Assembly (NCBI GenBank): GCA_044359155.1
Contig: JBIKMR010000091.1
Location: 1 to 14,575 of the forward strand
Origin: WGMK01 sp044359155
GTDB lineage: Bacteria > Hydrogenedentota > Hydrogenedentia > Hydrogenedentales > JAEUWI01
Length of the DNA stretch: 14,575 bases
Direction: 5' to 3'
In this document: one piece after another, positions 1-6,262 of the stretch
Numbering within the stretch: position 1 is the first letter of the stretch
Layout: every line of letters begins with the position of its first letter
The notes under the pieces: generated by a model
The model's database searches: none
The model's input: the letters and a program-made list of their open reading frames with translations, nothing else
What the model was told of the DNA's origin: nothing
Translations under genes and position numbers: made by a program

Positions 1-906
1 CTGCTGTGGAACATGCCGCAAGACACGTCCATCCTCTGCATGATGCAGCCTGAGCAGATTGCCCAGATGGCGGAAGAACGCGGCGGCCTGCTGTTCTACG
101 CACACTCGGAAGAAGACCGCCTGTGGGATCTGCCCCAATACAAGGGCATGGAAATCTACAACATCCACACGGACCTCAAGGACGAGAACTTGGCGATGAT
201 ACTGCCGAGCGTACTGCTCTGCTACAAGCGCTACCCCATGCTGTCCTTGCGCATCCTGTTTGATCGCCACCCCGACATCATGGCGCACTGGGATGAGCTG
301 AACAAGACCCGCCGCATCACCGGGTTTGCCGCCAACGACACCCACCAGAACAACGGCATCCGCCTCATCTACAACCTTGATGGCCAGTTTGAACTGTGGG
401 AAGCGGGCCCCAAGTTTGTCACCACTTTCTCCCCCATCGTCTCCTCGTTGCTGAAGGCCTATTATCAGCCTAAGGAAAAAGGCGAGACGGTACTGAACTT
501 CTACATCGACAAGTACGAGCACAGCATTAACTTCTCGAACACCCATGTGCTGGCGCGGGAACAGACAACGGACTCGCTCATCGAGAGCCTGGTGCAGGGG
601 CGCGTCTTCGTGGCGTTCAACATGCTGGCCCCCGCCAAGGGCTTCACCTTCTTCGCAGAAGACGGCCCCCTCAAGGCCGTCATGGGCGAAGACCTGGCGC
701 TGACCCCCAACATGAAGCTGCGCGCCGAGGCCCCCCTTCCGGGCCGCTTCATCGTGGTGAAGGACGGCCTGCCCGTGCACACCTCCGAAGGCAGCACGCT
801 CGACTATACCCCGCAGGAACCGGGACAATATCGACTGGAAGTGGAGTTGATGGTGGCGGGCGAATGGACCCCATGGATTTACACCAACCGCATTCGCCTC
901 AACTGA
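1..906 (+). CDS. PHP-domain metallohydrolase, CehA/McbA-like, 5'-truncated
   Basis: The reading frame is open from the first base (Leu-Leu-Trp-Asn before the first Met at 13), so this is the C-terminal 301 residues of a longer protein whose start lies outside the window. The first ~125 residues look like the end of a PHP (polymerase and histidinol phosphatase) metal-dependent hydrolase barrel: a GGLLFYAHSE strand, KGMEIYNIHTD, and FAANDTHQNNG near residue 110-118, where Asp and His would be metal ligands. Residues ~175-210 (THVLAREQTTDSLIESLVQGRVFVAFN) match the helix-strand that ends such domains. The remainder is a beta-rich, Ig-like tail (GRFIVVKDGLPV, GQYRLEVEL, WTPWIYTN) typical of CehA/McbA-type hydrolases. 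The substrate cannot be told. gpmA follows after 19 bp, suggesting one transcript. An export signal, if any, would be in the missing part. Confidence 0.68.
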   Translation: MLWNMPQDTSILCMMQPEQIAQMAEERGGLLFYAHSEEDRLWDLPQYKGMEIYNIHTDLKDENLAMILPSVLLCYKRYPMLSLRILFDRHPDIMAHWDELNKTRRITGFAANDTHQNNGIRLIYNLDGQFELWEAGPKFVTTFSPIVSSLLKAYYQPKEKGETVLNFYIDKYEHSINFSNTHVLAREQTTDSLIESLVQGRVFVAFNMLAPAKGFTFFAEDGPLKAVMGEDLALTPNMKLRAEAPLPGRFIVVKDGLPVHTSEGSTLDYTPQEPGQYRLEVELMVAGEWTPWIYTNRIRLN

Positions 907-925
907 GGCGGCAGAGGATTTTAAT

Positions 926-1672
926 ATGCACAAGCTGATTCTGCTGCGCCATGGACAAAGCACCTGGAACCTCGAGAACCGGTTTACCGGGTGGATGGAC
1001 GTGGACCTGACCGACCAGGGGCGCGAAGAAGCCAAGGCCGCAGGTAAGCTGCTGCGCGAAGAAGGCTTCGAGTTTGACTGCGTCTATACCAGCACGCTCA
1101 AGCGAGCCATCCGCACCATGTGGATTGCGCTGGACGAGCTGGACCAGATGTGGCTGCCGGTGACCCGCGACTGGCATTTGAACGAGCGCCATTACGGTGC
1201 GCTGCAAGGCCTGAACAAGGCCGAGACCGCCGCAAAGCACGGTGACGAGCAGGTGAAGATTTGGCGCCGTTCCTACGACGTGCCGCCGCCCCCGCTCGAC
1301 GAGAACGACGAGCGCTTCCCCGGAAAGGACCGCCGATATAAGGGGTTGAGCGACGCCGAACTGCCGCGCACGGAAAGCCTGAAGGAAACCGTCGAACGCT
1401 TCGTCCCCTATTGGGAGAACGTGATTGCGCCGCAAGTGCGCGCCGGAAAGAACGTCCTTATTGTCGCCCACGGCAACAGCCTGCGCGCCTTGGTGAAGTA
1501 CCTCGACAACTTGAGCGAGGCCGAGATTCTCGAACTCAACATCCCCACCGGCATCCCGCTGATGTACGAGCTGGACGACAACCTGAAGCCCATCGCCAGC
1601 CGCTACCTCGGCGACCCCGAGGCCGCAAAGAAAGCTGCCGAAGCCGTGGCCAACCAAGGCAAGGCCAAGTAA
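926..1672 (+). CDS. gpmA: 2,3-bisphosphoglycerate-dependent phosphoglycerate mutase
   Basis: Interconverts 3- and 2-phosphoglycerate in glycolysis and gluconeogenesis, in the cytoplasm. The 248-residue protein has the usual GpmA length and all catalytic landmarks: LLRHGQSTWN with phospho-acceptor His9, FTGWMDVDLTDQG, TSTLKRAIRT (Arg60), NERHYGALQGLNK (Glu87, Arg88), and VAHGNSLRALVKYL with the second catalytic His182. The segment YDVPPPPLDENDERFPGKDRRY is characteristic of the cofactor-dependent enzyme rather than of small broad-specificity phosphatases of the same fold. The start at 926 is supported by an AGAGGA Shine-Dalgarno sequence at 913-918 with 7-nt spacing. The Ala/Lys-rich tail (AAKKAAEAVANQGKAK) is slightly extended but unremarkable. 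It lies 19 bp after the PHP hydrolase gene and is probably co-transcribed with it. I see no clear intrinsic terminator immediately after it. Confidence 0.97.
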   Translation: MHKLILLRHGQSTWNLENRFTGWMDVDLTDQGREEAKAAGKLLREEGFEFDCVYTSTLKRAIRTMWIALDELDQMWLPVTRDWHLNERHYGALQGLNKAETAAKHGDEQVKIWRRSYDVPPPPLDENDERFPGKDRRYKGLSDAELPRTESLKETVERFVPYWENVIAPQVRAGKNVLIVAHGNSLRALVKYLDNLSEAEILELNIPTGIPLMYELDDNLKPIASRYLGDPEAAKKAAEAVANQGKAK

Positions 1673-1693
1673 ATTAGGACAGAACCTGCCTCT

Positions 1694-1790
1694 GGGAGCG
1701 CAGCGCTACTGCGCTGCAAGCCACCGCAGCATCCGACCCAATTCACCATTCCCGGCTCCGTGCTCCGCAGCGCGGTAGTGCTGCGGTCCC
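1694..1790. repeat. REP-like pair of inverted palindromes
   Basis: Palindrome A (1700-1706 with 1711-1717, GCAGCGC-TACT-GCGCTGC) is a perfect 7-bp stem with a 4-nt loop. Palindrome B (1765-1773 with 1778-1786) has the stem CCGCAGC/GCTGCGG extended by one G-T and one C-G pair around a GGTA loop. The reverse complement of 1767-1790 matches 1694-1717 at 21 of 24 positions, starting GGGA in both. The two units are therefore diverged inverted copies about 50 bp apart, the layout of a bipartite REP/BIME-type element. Neither hairpin is followed by a T-run, so neither is a good intrinsic terminator, although both could stabilise the 3' end of the gpmA message. Confidence 0.6.
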
Positions 1791-1942
1791 ACTTCTCCAC
1801 GCCCCAAACGACCTACTAAAAACCATTAAAGCCGTATGCCGAATTCCAAGATGTTGTACCCGGAAACCCTAAAAATTTAATTGTTGACAGAATAGCCAAC
1901 TTCTTCCCATTCCCGCAGGTGTCAAATTCCATAAAAAAGGGC

Positions 1943-1978
1943 TTGCGCTTTTGGGACTTTTGGTGTAGTTTGTAGTTT
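1943..1978 (+). promoter_or_regulatory. Candidate promoter of the pilin-like gene
   Basis: TTGCGC at 1943-1948 and TAGTTT at 1966-1971 are separated by 17 bp, a sigma-70-like spacing. A second overlapping pair is TTGGGA (1951-1956) with TAGTTT at 1973-1978 and a 16-bp spacer; the heptamer GTAGTTT is tandemly duplicated at 1965-1978. The stretch just upstream (1870-1937) is AT-rich. A stronger -35 match, TTGACA at 1884-1889, has no acceptable -10 partner. Transcription would begin near 1978-1985, giving a leader of ~130 nt. Confidence 0.35.
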
Positions 1979-2003
1979 CGGCAGTCGAGAAAGGAGGTTG
2001 TGG

Positions 2004-2072
2004 GTGCTGCTGGTTAACGTTCCCGGACGGTCTGAGAAGGCACAATCGAAGACTGTGTTGAAGACGAATTAA
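2004..2072 (+). CDS. Possible 22-codon leader ORF upstream of the pilin-like gene
   Basis: A textbook Shine-Dalgarno sequence, AAAGGAGG at 1990-1997, lies 6 nt before a GTG at 2004. That frame runs 22 codons to TAA at 2070-2072, 38 nt before the pilin-like ATG. The peptide would begin MLLVNVPGRSEK and end in TN; it is basic, with no signal or membrane segment. Ribosome loading here could control the downstream gene, but there is no run of regulatory codons and no attenuator hairpin that I can make out. It could equally be a chance frame downstream of a purine-rich leader element. Confidence 0.25.
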   Translation: MLLVNVPGRSEKAQSKTVLKTN

Positions 2073-2110
2073 ATCACAAGCAATAAAGTACTCATCTAGG
2101 AGGAAGCGTA

Positions 2111-3202
2111 ATGCGTAAGAAGGGCTTCACGCTCATTGAGCTCTTGGTGGTGATTGCCATTATTGGTATTCTCGCCGCTATCCTGCTCCCGGCTCTGGCC
2201 CGCGCCCGCGAAGCGGCGCGTCGTGCCAGCTGCCAGAACAACCTGAAGCAGTTCGGGTTGGTTTTCAAGATGTACTCGAACGAGTCCCGTGGCGAGCGCT
2301 ATCCGGCGATCACGCTGCTCACGGGCGCGCCGCAGTACAACTGCAACAACCTTGACTCTGCTGGTGCCGCTGACATCCGTCAGAACGGTACCGGCTCGGC
2401 GCTGCTTTCCAGCAGCCCCGACAGCGTCATCCTTGAAGTGATGCCGTATGTGCCCTCGATCTATCCGGAATACATCTCTGACCCGAGCGTGTTCATCTGC
2501 CCGTCGGATCCCACGTTCTCGAAGAGCAACTTCCAGACGGTCGATGGCGAGTCCTCGTTCGACATCCTGTGCGACAACGCGGACTTCGGTCAGCTCGTTG
2601 GCGGCAAGAGCTACATCTATGTTGGCTATTCCCTCGACAAGCTTGACGTTGCCTCCGGCGGCGCGGTGCCCATGGCCGTTCCGAACACCGTTCTTGCCCC
2701 CCTTGGCCTCACCGTTCCAGCTGACCAGCTTGCCCTGAACACCAGCGCCCAGATTTCGGCCTGGTTGATGGGTCTTGTGCAGGCCTACGCCGGTGGCGGC
2801 GGCGATGACTCCGTCGTGTACGAAGACATCGACGTGGGTGGCCTTGAGTCCACCATCGAAGGCGCCATCACCCTTCCGGCCGGCTACAACGCCGCGACGG
2901 AGACCATTGGTAACGGCGGTGGCAACACCATCTATCGCCTTCGTGAAGGCATCGAGCGCTTCCTGATCACGGACATCAACAATCCGGCAGCCAGCGCGAA
3001 GGCCCAGAGCGAAACCTTCATCATGATCGACGCCGTGTCGACCAATGTTGAAGACTTCAGCCACCTTCCCGGCGGTTCGAACGTGCTGTACCTCGACGGT
3101 CACGTCGAGTTCTCGCGCTACCCGACCGCGAACCAGGACGAAGCACCGCAGGTCATCAATGCCCTCGTTGCCCGTATCCTTGGCGCCCTTTACAGCGGCT
3201 AA
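2111..3202 (+). CDS. Type II secretion-type prepilin-like protein with H...DG C-terminal motif (DUF1559-like)
   Basis: The 363-residue protein begins MRKKG-FTLIE, a class III prepilin signal: cleavage by prepilin peptidase is expected between Gly5 and Phe6, leaving Glu at position +5 of the mature form. A hydrophobic N-helix (LLVVIAIIGILAAILLPAL) and ARAREAARRASCQNNLKQFGLVFKMYSNE follow, the hallmark of the large prepilin/DUF1559 families expanded in Planctomycetota, Lentisphaerota and Hydrogenedentota. Near residues 318-333 is H-LPGGSNVLYL-DGHVEF, the C-terminal H...DG motif of that family, here with ten rather than nine residues between His and Asp. The middle (residues ~60-300) has a few Cys and a Gly/Asp-rich loop (AGGGGDDS). 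Its Shine-Dalgarno TAGGAGG (2097-2103, 7-nt spacing) is excellent. It is monocistronic, with its own candidate promoter, long leader and strong terminator. The exact role (pseudopilin or surface protein) is unknown. Confidence 0.88.
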   Translation: MRKKGFTLIELLVVIAIIGILAAILLPALARAREAARRASCQNNLKQFGLVFKMYSNESRGERYPAITLLTGAPQYNCNNLDSAGAADIRQNGTGSALLSSSPDSVILEVMPYVPSIYPEYISDPSVFICPSDPTFSKSNFQTVDGESSFDILCDNADFGQLVGGKSYIYVGYSLDKLDVASGGAVPMAVPNTVLAPLGLTVPADQLALNTSAQISAWLMGLVQAYAGGGGDDSVVYEDIDVGGLESTIEGAITLPAGYNAATETIGNGGGNTIYRLREGIERFLITDINNPAASAKAQSETFIMIDAVSTNVEDFSHLPGGSNVLYLDGHVEFSRYPTANQDEAPQVINALVARILGALYSG

Positions 3203-3232
3203 TCGCAGCACCTAAAAGCACCCATAAATCTC

Positions 3233-3270
3233 GGGGGCCCGCCGGAAACCGGCGGGCCCCTCCGATTTTT
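3233..3270 (+). terminator. Strong intrinsic terminator of the pilin-like gene
   Basis: GGGGCCCGCCGG (3234-3245) pairs perfectly with CCGGCGGGCCCC (3249-3260) around an AAA loop, a 12-bp GC stem, followed by TCCGA and five Ts at 3266-3270. It lies 31 bp after the stop codon and isolates the gene from the small membrane-protein gene that starts at 3320. Confidence 0.93.
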
Positions 3271-3319
3271 GTCTCGTACACATCTTCTTTCGCAGCACGC
3301 GGTATGCCACAATACCTGC

Positions 3320-3715
3320 ATGGAACCCCTCACCTTATTCCGCACGCGCATATTGCGCCTGTCTTTGCTGCTCACGGGCGTGGCCAGCTTGGCCGCGCTG
3401 GCGTGGAACGCCGACGTGGCAATGGGCGTGGTGATGGGCGGCGCGGCGGGTACGGCGGCCTTCTGGATGCTGGCACGCCGGGTGGAAAGATTCGCCGCCA
3501 TGGACGCCACCCAGATCCAAGCCTCCGCCATGCAGGGTATGTTCGCCCGCATGGCGCTCTACGGCGCAACGCTCACGGCGGCCTATCTGGTCAACCCGGA
3601 AACCAAGGCCCCGCTCGTCGCCGCCGCGCTGGGGTTGCTTATTCCCCGCGTGGTGCTCTATGCCACGGCACTGCGGGGCAGCCTAGGAGCAAAGCGACCA
3701 GACGGATCAGGCTGA
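3320..3715 (+). CDS. Small membrane protein, ATP synthase subunit I (AtpI)-like
   Basis: The 131-residue protein is almost entirely hydrophobic, with four probable membrane helices at about residues 9-28 (ILRLSLLLTGVASLAALAW), 31-50 (VAMGVVMGGAAGTAAFWMLA), 74-90 and 96-117 (APLVAAALGLLIPRVVLYATAL). The four-helix plan, the Gly-rich second helix and the last helix with GLLIPRVVLY resemble AtpI, a factor for assembly of the c-ring of F-type ATP synthase and/or Mg2+ supply. No ATP synthase gene is nearby, so the assignment rests on architecture alone. I chose the ATG at 3320; the frame is open upstream to a TTG at 3269, but that lies inside the preceding terminator. No clear Shine-Dalgarno is seen. 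The gene converges on aroA with only 5 bp between their stops. Confidence 0.5.
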   Translation: MEPLTLFRTRILRLSLLLTGVASLAALAWNADVAMGVVMGGAAGTAAFWMLARRVERFAAMDATQIQASAMQGMFARMALYGATLTAAYLVNPETKAPLVAAALGLLIPRVVLYATALRGSLGAKRPDGSG

Positions 3716-3720
3716 TCCCC

Positions 3721-4998
3721 CTAATCCCTTACGTGCGCGCGGCCACCGAGTGACTTCACGGCTTCAGCGAATCCGGGGTAGGTAATGTTCACCGCTTCGT
3801 ATCCGTTGATGGTGGTGATGCCGGGGAGCATAGCACCAGCGATGGCGAGGGACATGACTACGCGGTGGTCGCCGTGGCCCTCAACGGTGGCCGCGGCGAG
3901 GGGGCTTTCCTCGATGACCAGCCCGTCGGGCCGCTCGGTTATCTTTGCGCCCAACTTCTCGAGTTCCTGCCGCATCACGGCGATGCGGTCGGTTTCCTTG
4001 AGCCGCGCCTGCGGCACATTCACCAGCTTGGTGCTTCCCTTGGCGAAGCACGCCACCACGGACATCATGGGCAGGGCGTCGGGCGTGGCATTCAGGTCAA
4101 TCTCGCAGCCCTGCAGCCCTTGCCCGCTCACGCGAATGCCCTCGGGGGTAACGACTATCTTTGCGCCCATGGCGCGCAGGTATTCCACCACGGCCTTGTC
4201 GCCCTGGGTGTCCCCAAGGTCCAAGCCCCGACAGAGGATGTCGTTGTCTTGCAAGGCCCCCGCCGCGAGGAAGAAAGTGGCCGAGGAGAAGTCTCCCGGT
4301 ATCGGGCCGTTCACCGGCTGATAACGCTGACCGCCGGGAATGTCGAAGCTGCTGTAATCTTCGGCATAGGACACCTTGATTCCCTGCCGCTCCAGCCATG
4401 CGAGGGTCATGCCCACATAGGGCTTCTCGTTGAGCAGCGGCACGTCCAAGTGAGTGTCGCCCTCAGCAAGGGGGCAGTTGAGCAGCAGCGCGCTCACGTA
4501 TTGACTGGTGATGCCATGCACGGTGGCGGTGCCGCCATGCAGCCTGCCCCGCACCACATAGGGCGGGCAGCCGTTGGCGCGCGTGGATTCCACGCTGGCC
4601 CCCAGCGCATTCAGTGCTTGCTCAAGCTGCCCACACGGGCGACGGTTCACCTGCTCGTCGCCTTCAAGAATGGCCACGCCTTCGGGCAACAGCGCCGCAC
4701 TGGCCAGCGCCAGCAACATGGTGGTGCCAGAATTCCCCACGTCCACCACGCGGTCAGGCACCTGCCACTGGCCGCCGCAACCTTGCACTATCCAGGCATT
4801 CTCCGCCTGCTCAATCTTCGCGCCAAGGGCGGAATAGGCGTGGACAGCGGCCAACCCATCGGCGGACTCGAGGGGACGTTCGATAACGCTCTGCCCCTCG
4901 GCCATGGCCGCAATGGCCACTGCGCGAATAGTGTGGGACTTGGAGCCGGGTATATCGAGCTGCCCGCGCAGCGGACTGCCTTGAACTTCTAGCAACAT
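3721..4998 (-). CDS. aroA: 3-phosphoshikimate 1-carboxyvinyltransferase (EPSP synthase)
   Basis: Sixth step of the shikimate pathway: joins phosphoenolpyruvate to shikimate 3-phosphate. The 425-residue product shows the two-domain EPSPS motifs in order: PGSKSHTIRA (Lys20, Ser21, Arg25), GNSGT (89-93), NRRP (Arg120), ITSQYVSALLL (163-172), NEKPYVGMTLA, PGDFSSATFFLAAGAL, TPDALPMM with the catalytic Asp307, RLKETDRIAVM (Glu335, Arg338), GHGDHRVVMS (Arg379) and NITYPGF near the C-terminus. By eye alignment with the E. coli enzyme, the position of Arg100 appears to be Leu95 and that of Lys411 appears to be Ile405, so it is a divergent subtype. The ATG at 4998 is chosen because homology begins there; the frame continues 22 codons upstream with no family similarity. 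No strong Shine-Dalgarno is visible. It is monocistronic within the window, divergent from the phosphatase gene and convergent with the AtpI-like gene. Confidence 0.95.
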   Translation of the reverse strand: MLLEVQGSPLRGQLDIPGSKSHTIRAVAIAAMAEGQSVIERPLESADGLAAVHAYSALGAKIEQAENAWIVQGCGGQWQVPDRVVDVGNSGTTMLLALASAALLPEGVAILEGDEQVNRRPCGQLEQALNALGASVESTRANGCPPYVVRGRLHGGTATVHGITSQYVSALLLNCPLAEGDTHLDVPLLNEKPYVGMTLAWLERQGIKVSYAEDYSSFDIPGGQRYQPVNGPIPGDFSSATFFLAAGALQDNDILCRGLDLGDTQGDKAVVEYLRAMGAKIVVTPEGIRVSGQGLQGCEIDLNATPDALPMMSVVACFAKGSTKLVNVPQARLKETDRIAVMRQELEKLGAKITERPDGLVIEESPLAAATVEGHGDHRVVMSLAIAGAMLPGITTINGYEAVNITYPGFAEAVKSLGGRAHVRD

Positions 4999-5034
4999 GG
5001 GAGGGTATCCATAGGGGTTTAGAGGAGACGGCAA

Positions 5035-5064
5035 AGTATATGGACCCACCCGCCATGCGCACAA
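5035..5064 (-). promoter_or_regulatory. Candidate promoter of aroA
   Basis: Read on the - strand, TTGTGC (5064-5059) and TATACT (5040-5035) are separated by 18 bp. Transcription would start near 5028, giving a ~30-nt leader before the aroA ATG at 4998. The -10 is a good match to consensus; the -35 is moderate. Confidence 0.5.
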
Positions 5065-5082
5065 GCAGCCACAATGTATCCT

Positions 5083-5111
5083 TTGCCCGTGTGCTCCCCG
5101 GATGCTATGCT
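5083..5111 (+). promoter_or_regulatory. Candidate extended -10 promoter of the glycan gene block
   Basis: TTGCCC (5083-5088), a 17-bp spacer and TATGCT (5106-5111) form a sigma-70-like promoter, with the extended -10 dinucleotide TG at 5103-5104. Transcription would begin near 5118, about 20 nt before the ATG at 5139. It is back to back with the aroA promoter, the two -35 boxes being under 20 bp apart. Confidence 0.5.
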
Positions 5112-5138
5112 TTGCCCCTTACTGTCTTGAGGGGAACC

Positions 5139-6206
5139 ATGCTCATGAATATCTGGGTGTCGCGGGCGGTGCGTTGGATGCTTCTGCTTGCCGGGTATGG
5201 TGCGCTTTGGGGCGCTACCCAACTGTTCGGAATGCATGGCCTGACCTATGTGGTTGCATGGGACCGCGCGCTGTCTGCTGCCATAAACCCGGACGCTTAC
5301 TTTCCCTTTGTGGATGAATTCTTCCGCGCCGTAACGGATTATTCCGAGTTCACCATTTCCGTTCCGCTGGTATCTCTGGCCATCGCTATCGGCATCTATC
5401 GCTTCACGCAGATGAACCGTGCTCAGGCCGCGCTCTGGGGCGGTGGCCTTGTCGCGCTATGGTGGGTGGTGCTCTTCGTGGTTGGGCGTGATGAGGACCT
5501 CTCTTCAAGCGTGCTGATCGGGTTGGGGTTGGCACCCGTGTTGCTGCTTGTATTGGGAGCCGGACCCGCCTTGCTGAATCCTGCATTCAACACGCGGCGC
5601 TGGATAGCCGGGATGCTGTGTGTCGAGACCCTGATCGTGCTTGGGCTTTGGGCAAGCCGTAAGCTCTTTTGGAACGAGGGCCTGGTCGGCGCAAATTTTG
5701 TGTTCTTGCCCGTGTTGATTGCCAGCTTTGGCTTGATGGTCTATCTGTTTTTTTCCCTTGGCGAGGATGCCCTGCGCAGGTATACCCGCATATTCTGGCT
5801 GGTTACGCTGAGCACGGTCATGGTGGGATTGATTGCCACAAAGATCACCAAGGAATCCGTTGCCCGCCCGCGCCCGCTGGCGGAATCGAACAAGCCCTGG
5901 AACGAGGCGCTGCGCCCGATACCGGAAGAGACGCTTCGCGGTGCGAGTTCGTTCCCCTCGGGCCATACGTCGGGCACCTTCGCCATGCTTACCCCGGTGT
6001 TCTGGTGGACACGCAGCCGCCGGGCACGCGCGGGCCTGCTGGGCTGGGGCGTGTTGCAGGGGGCCTCGCGCATTTACACGGTGGCGCATTTCACTTCGGA
6101 CTGCATCTTTGGGGCCATGCTGGGTTTTGGCACGGGCACGCTCATCTTCTTCTTGCTGGGTGGCCCGGCGCTGCGGCCCCCCGCCCCAACCGAGGCGCGG
6201 GCTTGA
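5139..6206 (+). CDS. PAP2-superfamily membrane phosphatase with extra N-terminal membrane helices
   Basis: The 355-residue protein carries the complete phosphatidic-acid-phosphatase type 2 signature in its C-terminal third: K-x6-RP (Lys238 to RP at 245-246), FPSGH (Pro273-His276) and SR-x5-H-x3-D (Ser310, Arg311, His317, Asp321). His317 would be the phospho-acceptor and His276 the general acid. Such enzymes dephosphorylate lipid (pyro)phosphates, including undecaprenyl pyrophosphate, at the outer face of the inner membrane. About nine or ten hydrophobic segments are visible, against six in ordinary PAP2 lipid phosphatases; the surplus lies in the first ~205 residues. The ATG at 5139 is preceded by GAGGGG at 5129-5134. 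In-frame ATGs at 5040 and 5055 are upstream of the best promoter and lack this site. As first gene of the glycan block it may recycle the carrier lipid, or transfer lipid-linked groups as some PAP2 relatives do. Confidence 0.88.
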   Translation: MLMNIWVSRAVRWMLLLAGYGALWGATQLFGMHGLTYVVAWDRALSAAINPDAYFPFVDEFFRAVTDYSEFTISVPLVSLAIAIGIYRFTQMNRAQAALWGGGLVALWWVVLFVVGRDEDLSSSVLIGLGLAPVLLLVLGAGPALLNPAFNTRRWIAGMLCVETLIVLGLWASRKLFWNEGLVGANFVFLPVLIASFGLMVYLFFSLGEDALRRYTRIFWLVTLSTVMVGLIATKITKESVARPRPLAESNKPWNEALRPIPEETLRGASSFPSGHTSGTFAMLTPVFWWTRSRRARAGLLGWGVLQGASRIYTVAHFTSDCIFGAMLGFGTGTLIFFLLGGPALRPPAPTEARA

Positions 6207-6227
6207 GCGTTCACCCGACAAAGAACT

Positions 6228-6262
6228 GAGACAATCGCACGATTTGTGGTATACATACCTTT
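6228..6262 (+). promoter_or_regulatory. Weak candidate promoter before the WecG/TagA gene
   Basis: TATACA at 6250-6255 is a good -10, with GAGACA at 6228-6233 as a poor -35 at 16-bp spacing. The predicted start point falls at about 6262, directly at the ATG of the next gene, so a transcript from it would be leaderless. The gene may instead simply be read through from the phosphatase gene. Confidence 0.25.

Larger units (their letters stand above)
1673..2110. other. 438-bp intergenic region between gpmA and the pilin-like gene
   Basis: No protein of normal size is credible here. The first ~120 bp hold two GC-rich palindromes that are inverted copies of one another (see the repeat entry). From ~1860 the sequence becomes AT-richer and holds candidate promoter elements. 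A probable 5' leader of ~130 nt follows, containing a strong internal Shine-Dalgarno sequence and a short open frame, and ends with the Shine-Dalgarno of the pilin-like gene at 2097-2103. Confidence 0.7.

Noticed and set aside
1700..1717. Hairpin after gpmA as its intrinsic terminator
   Set aside because: The 7-bp stem is perfect but is followed by AAGCCACC, with no T-run, and it is one half of an inverted repeat pair. It is better described as a REP-like unit.
1884..1889. Perfect TTGACA -35 box before the pilin-like gene
   Set aside because: No acceptable -10 hexamer occurs 15-19 bp downstream; the sequence there is C-rich.
2096..3211. Long open frame (371 codons) on the - strand opposite the pilin-like gene
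   Set aside because: The + strand protein has an unmistakable prepilin signal, family motifs, ribosome site and terminator. The antisense frame reflects the GC-rich codon pattern and its translation shows no domain-like features.
3269..3319. TTG start at 3269 for the AtpI-like protein
   Set aside because: It falls in the T-run of the preceding terminator and would add 17 residues with no membrane-protein character. The ATG at 3320 begins directly before the first helix.
3865..4992. 375-codon + strand open frame opposite aroA
   Set aside because: It is the mirror of a clear EPSP synthase gene. Its translation is His/Gly/Arg-rich and motif-free, typical of an antisense shadow.
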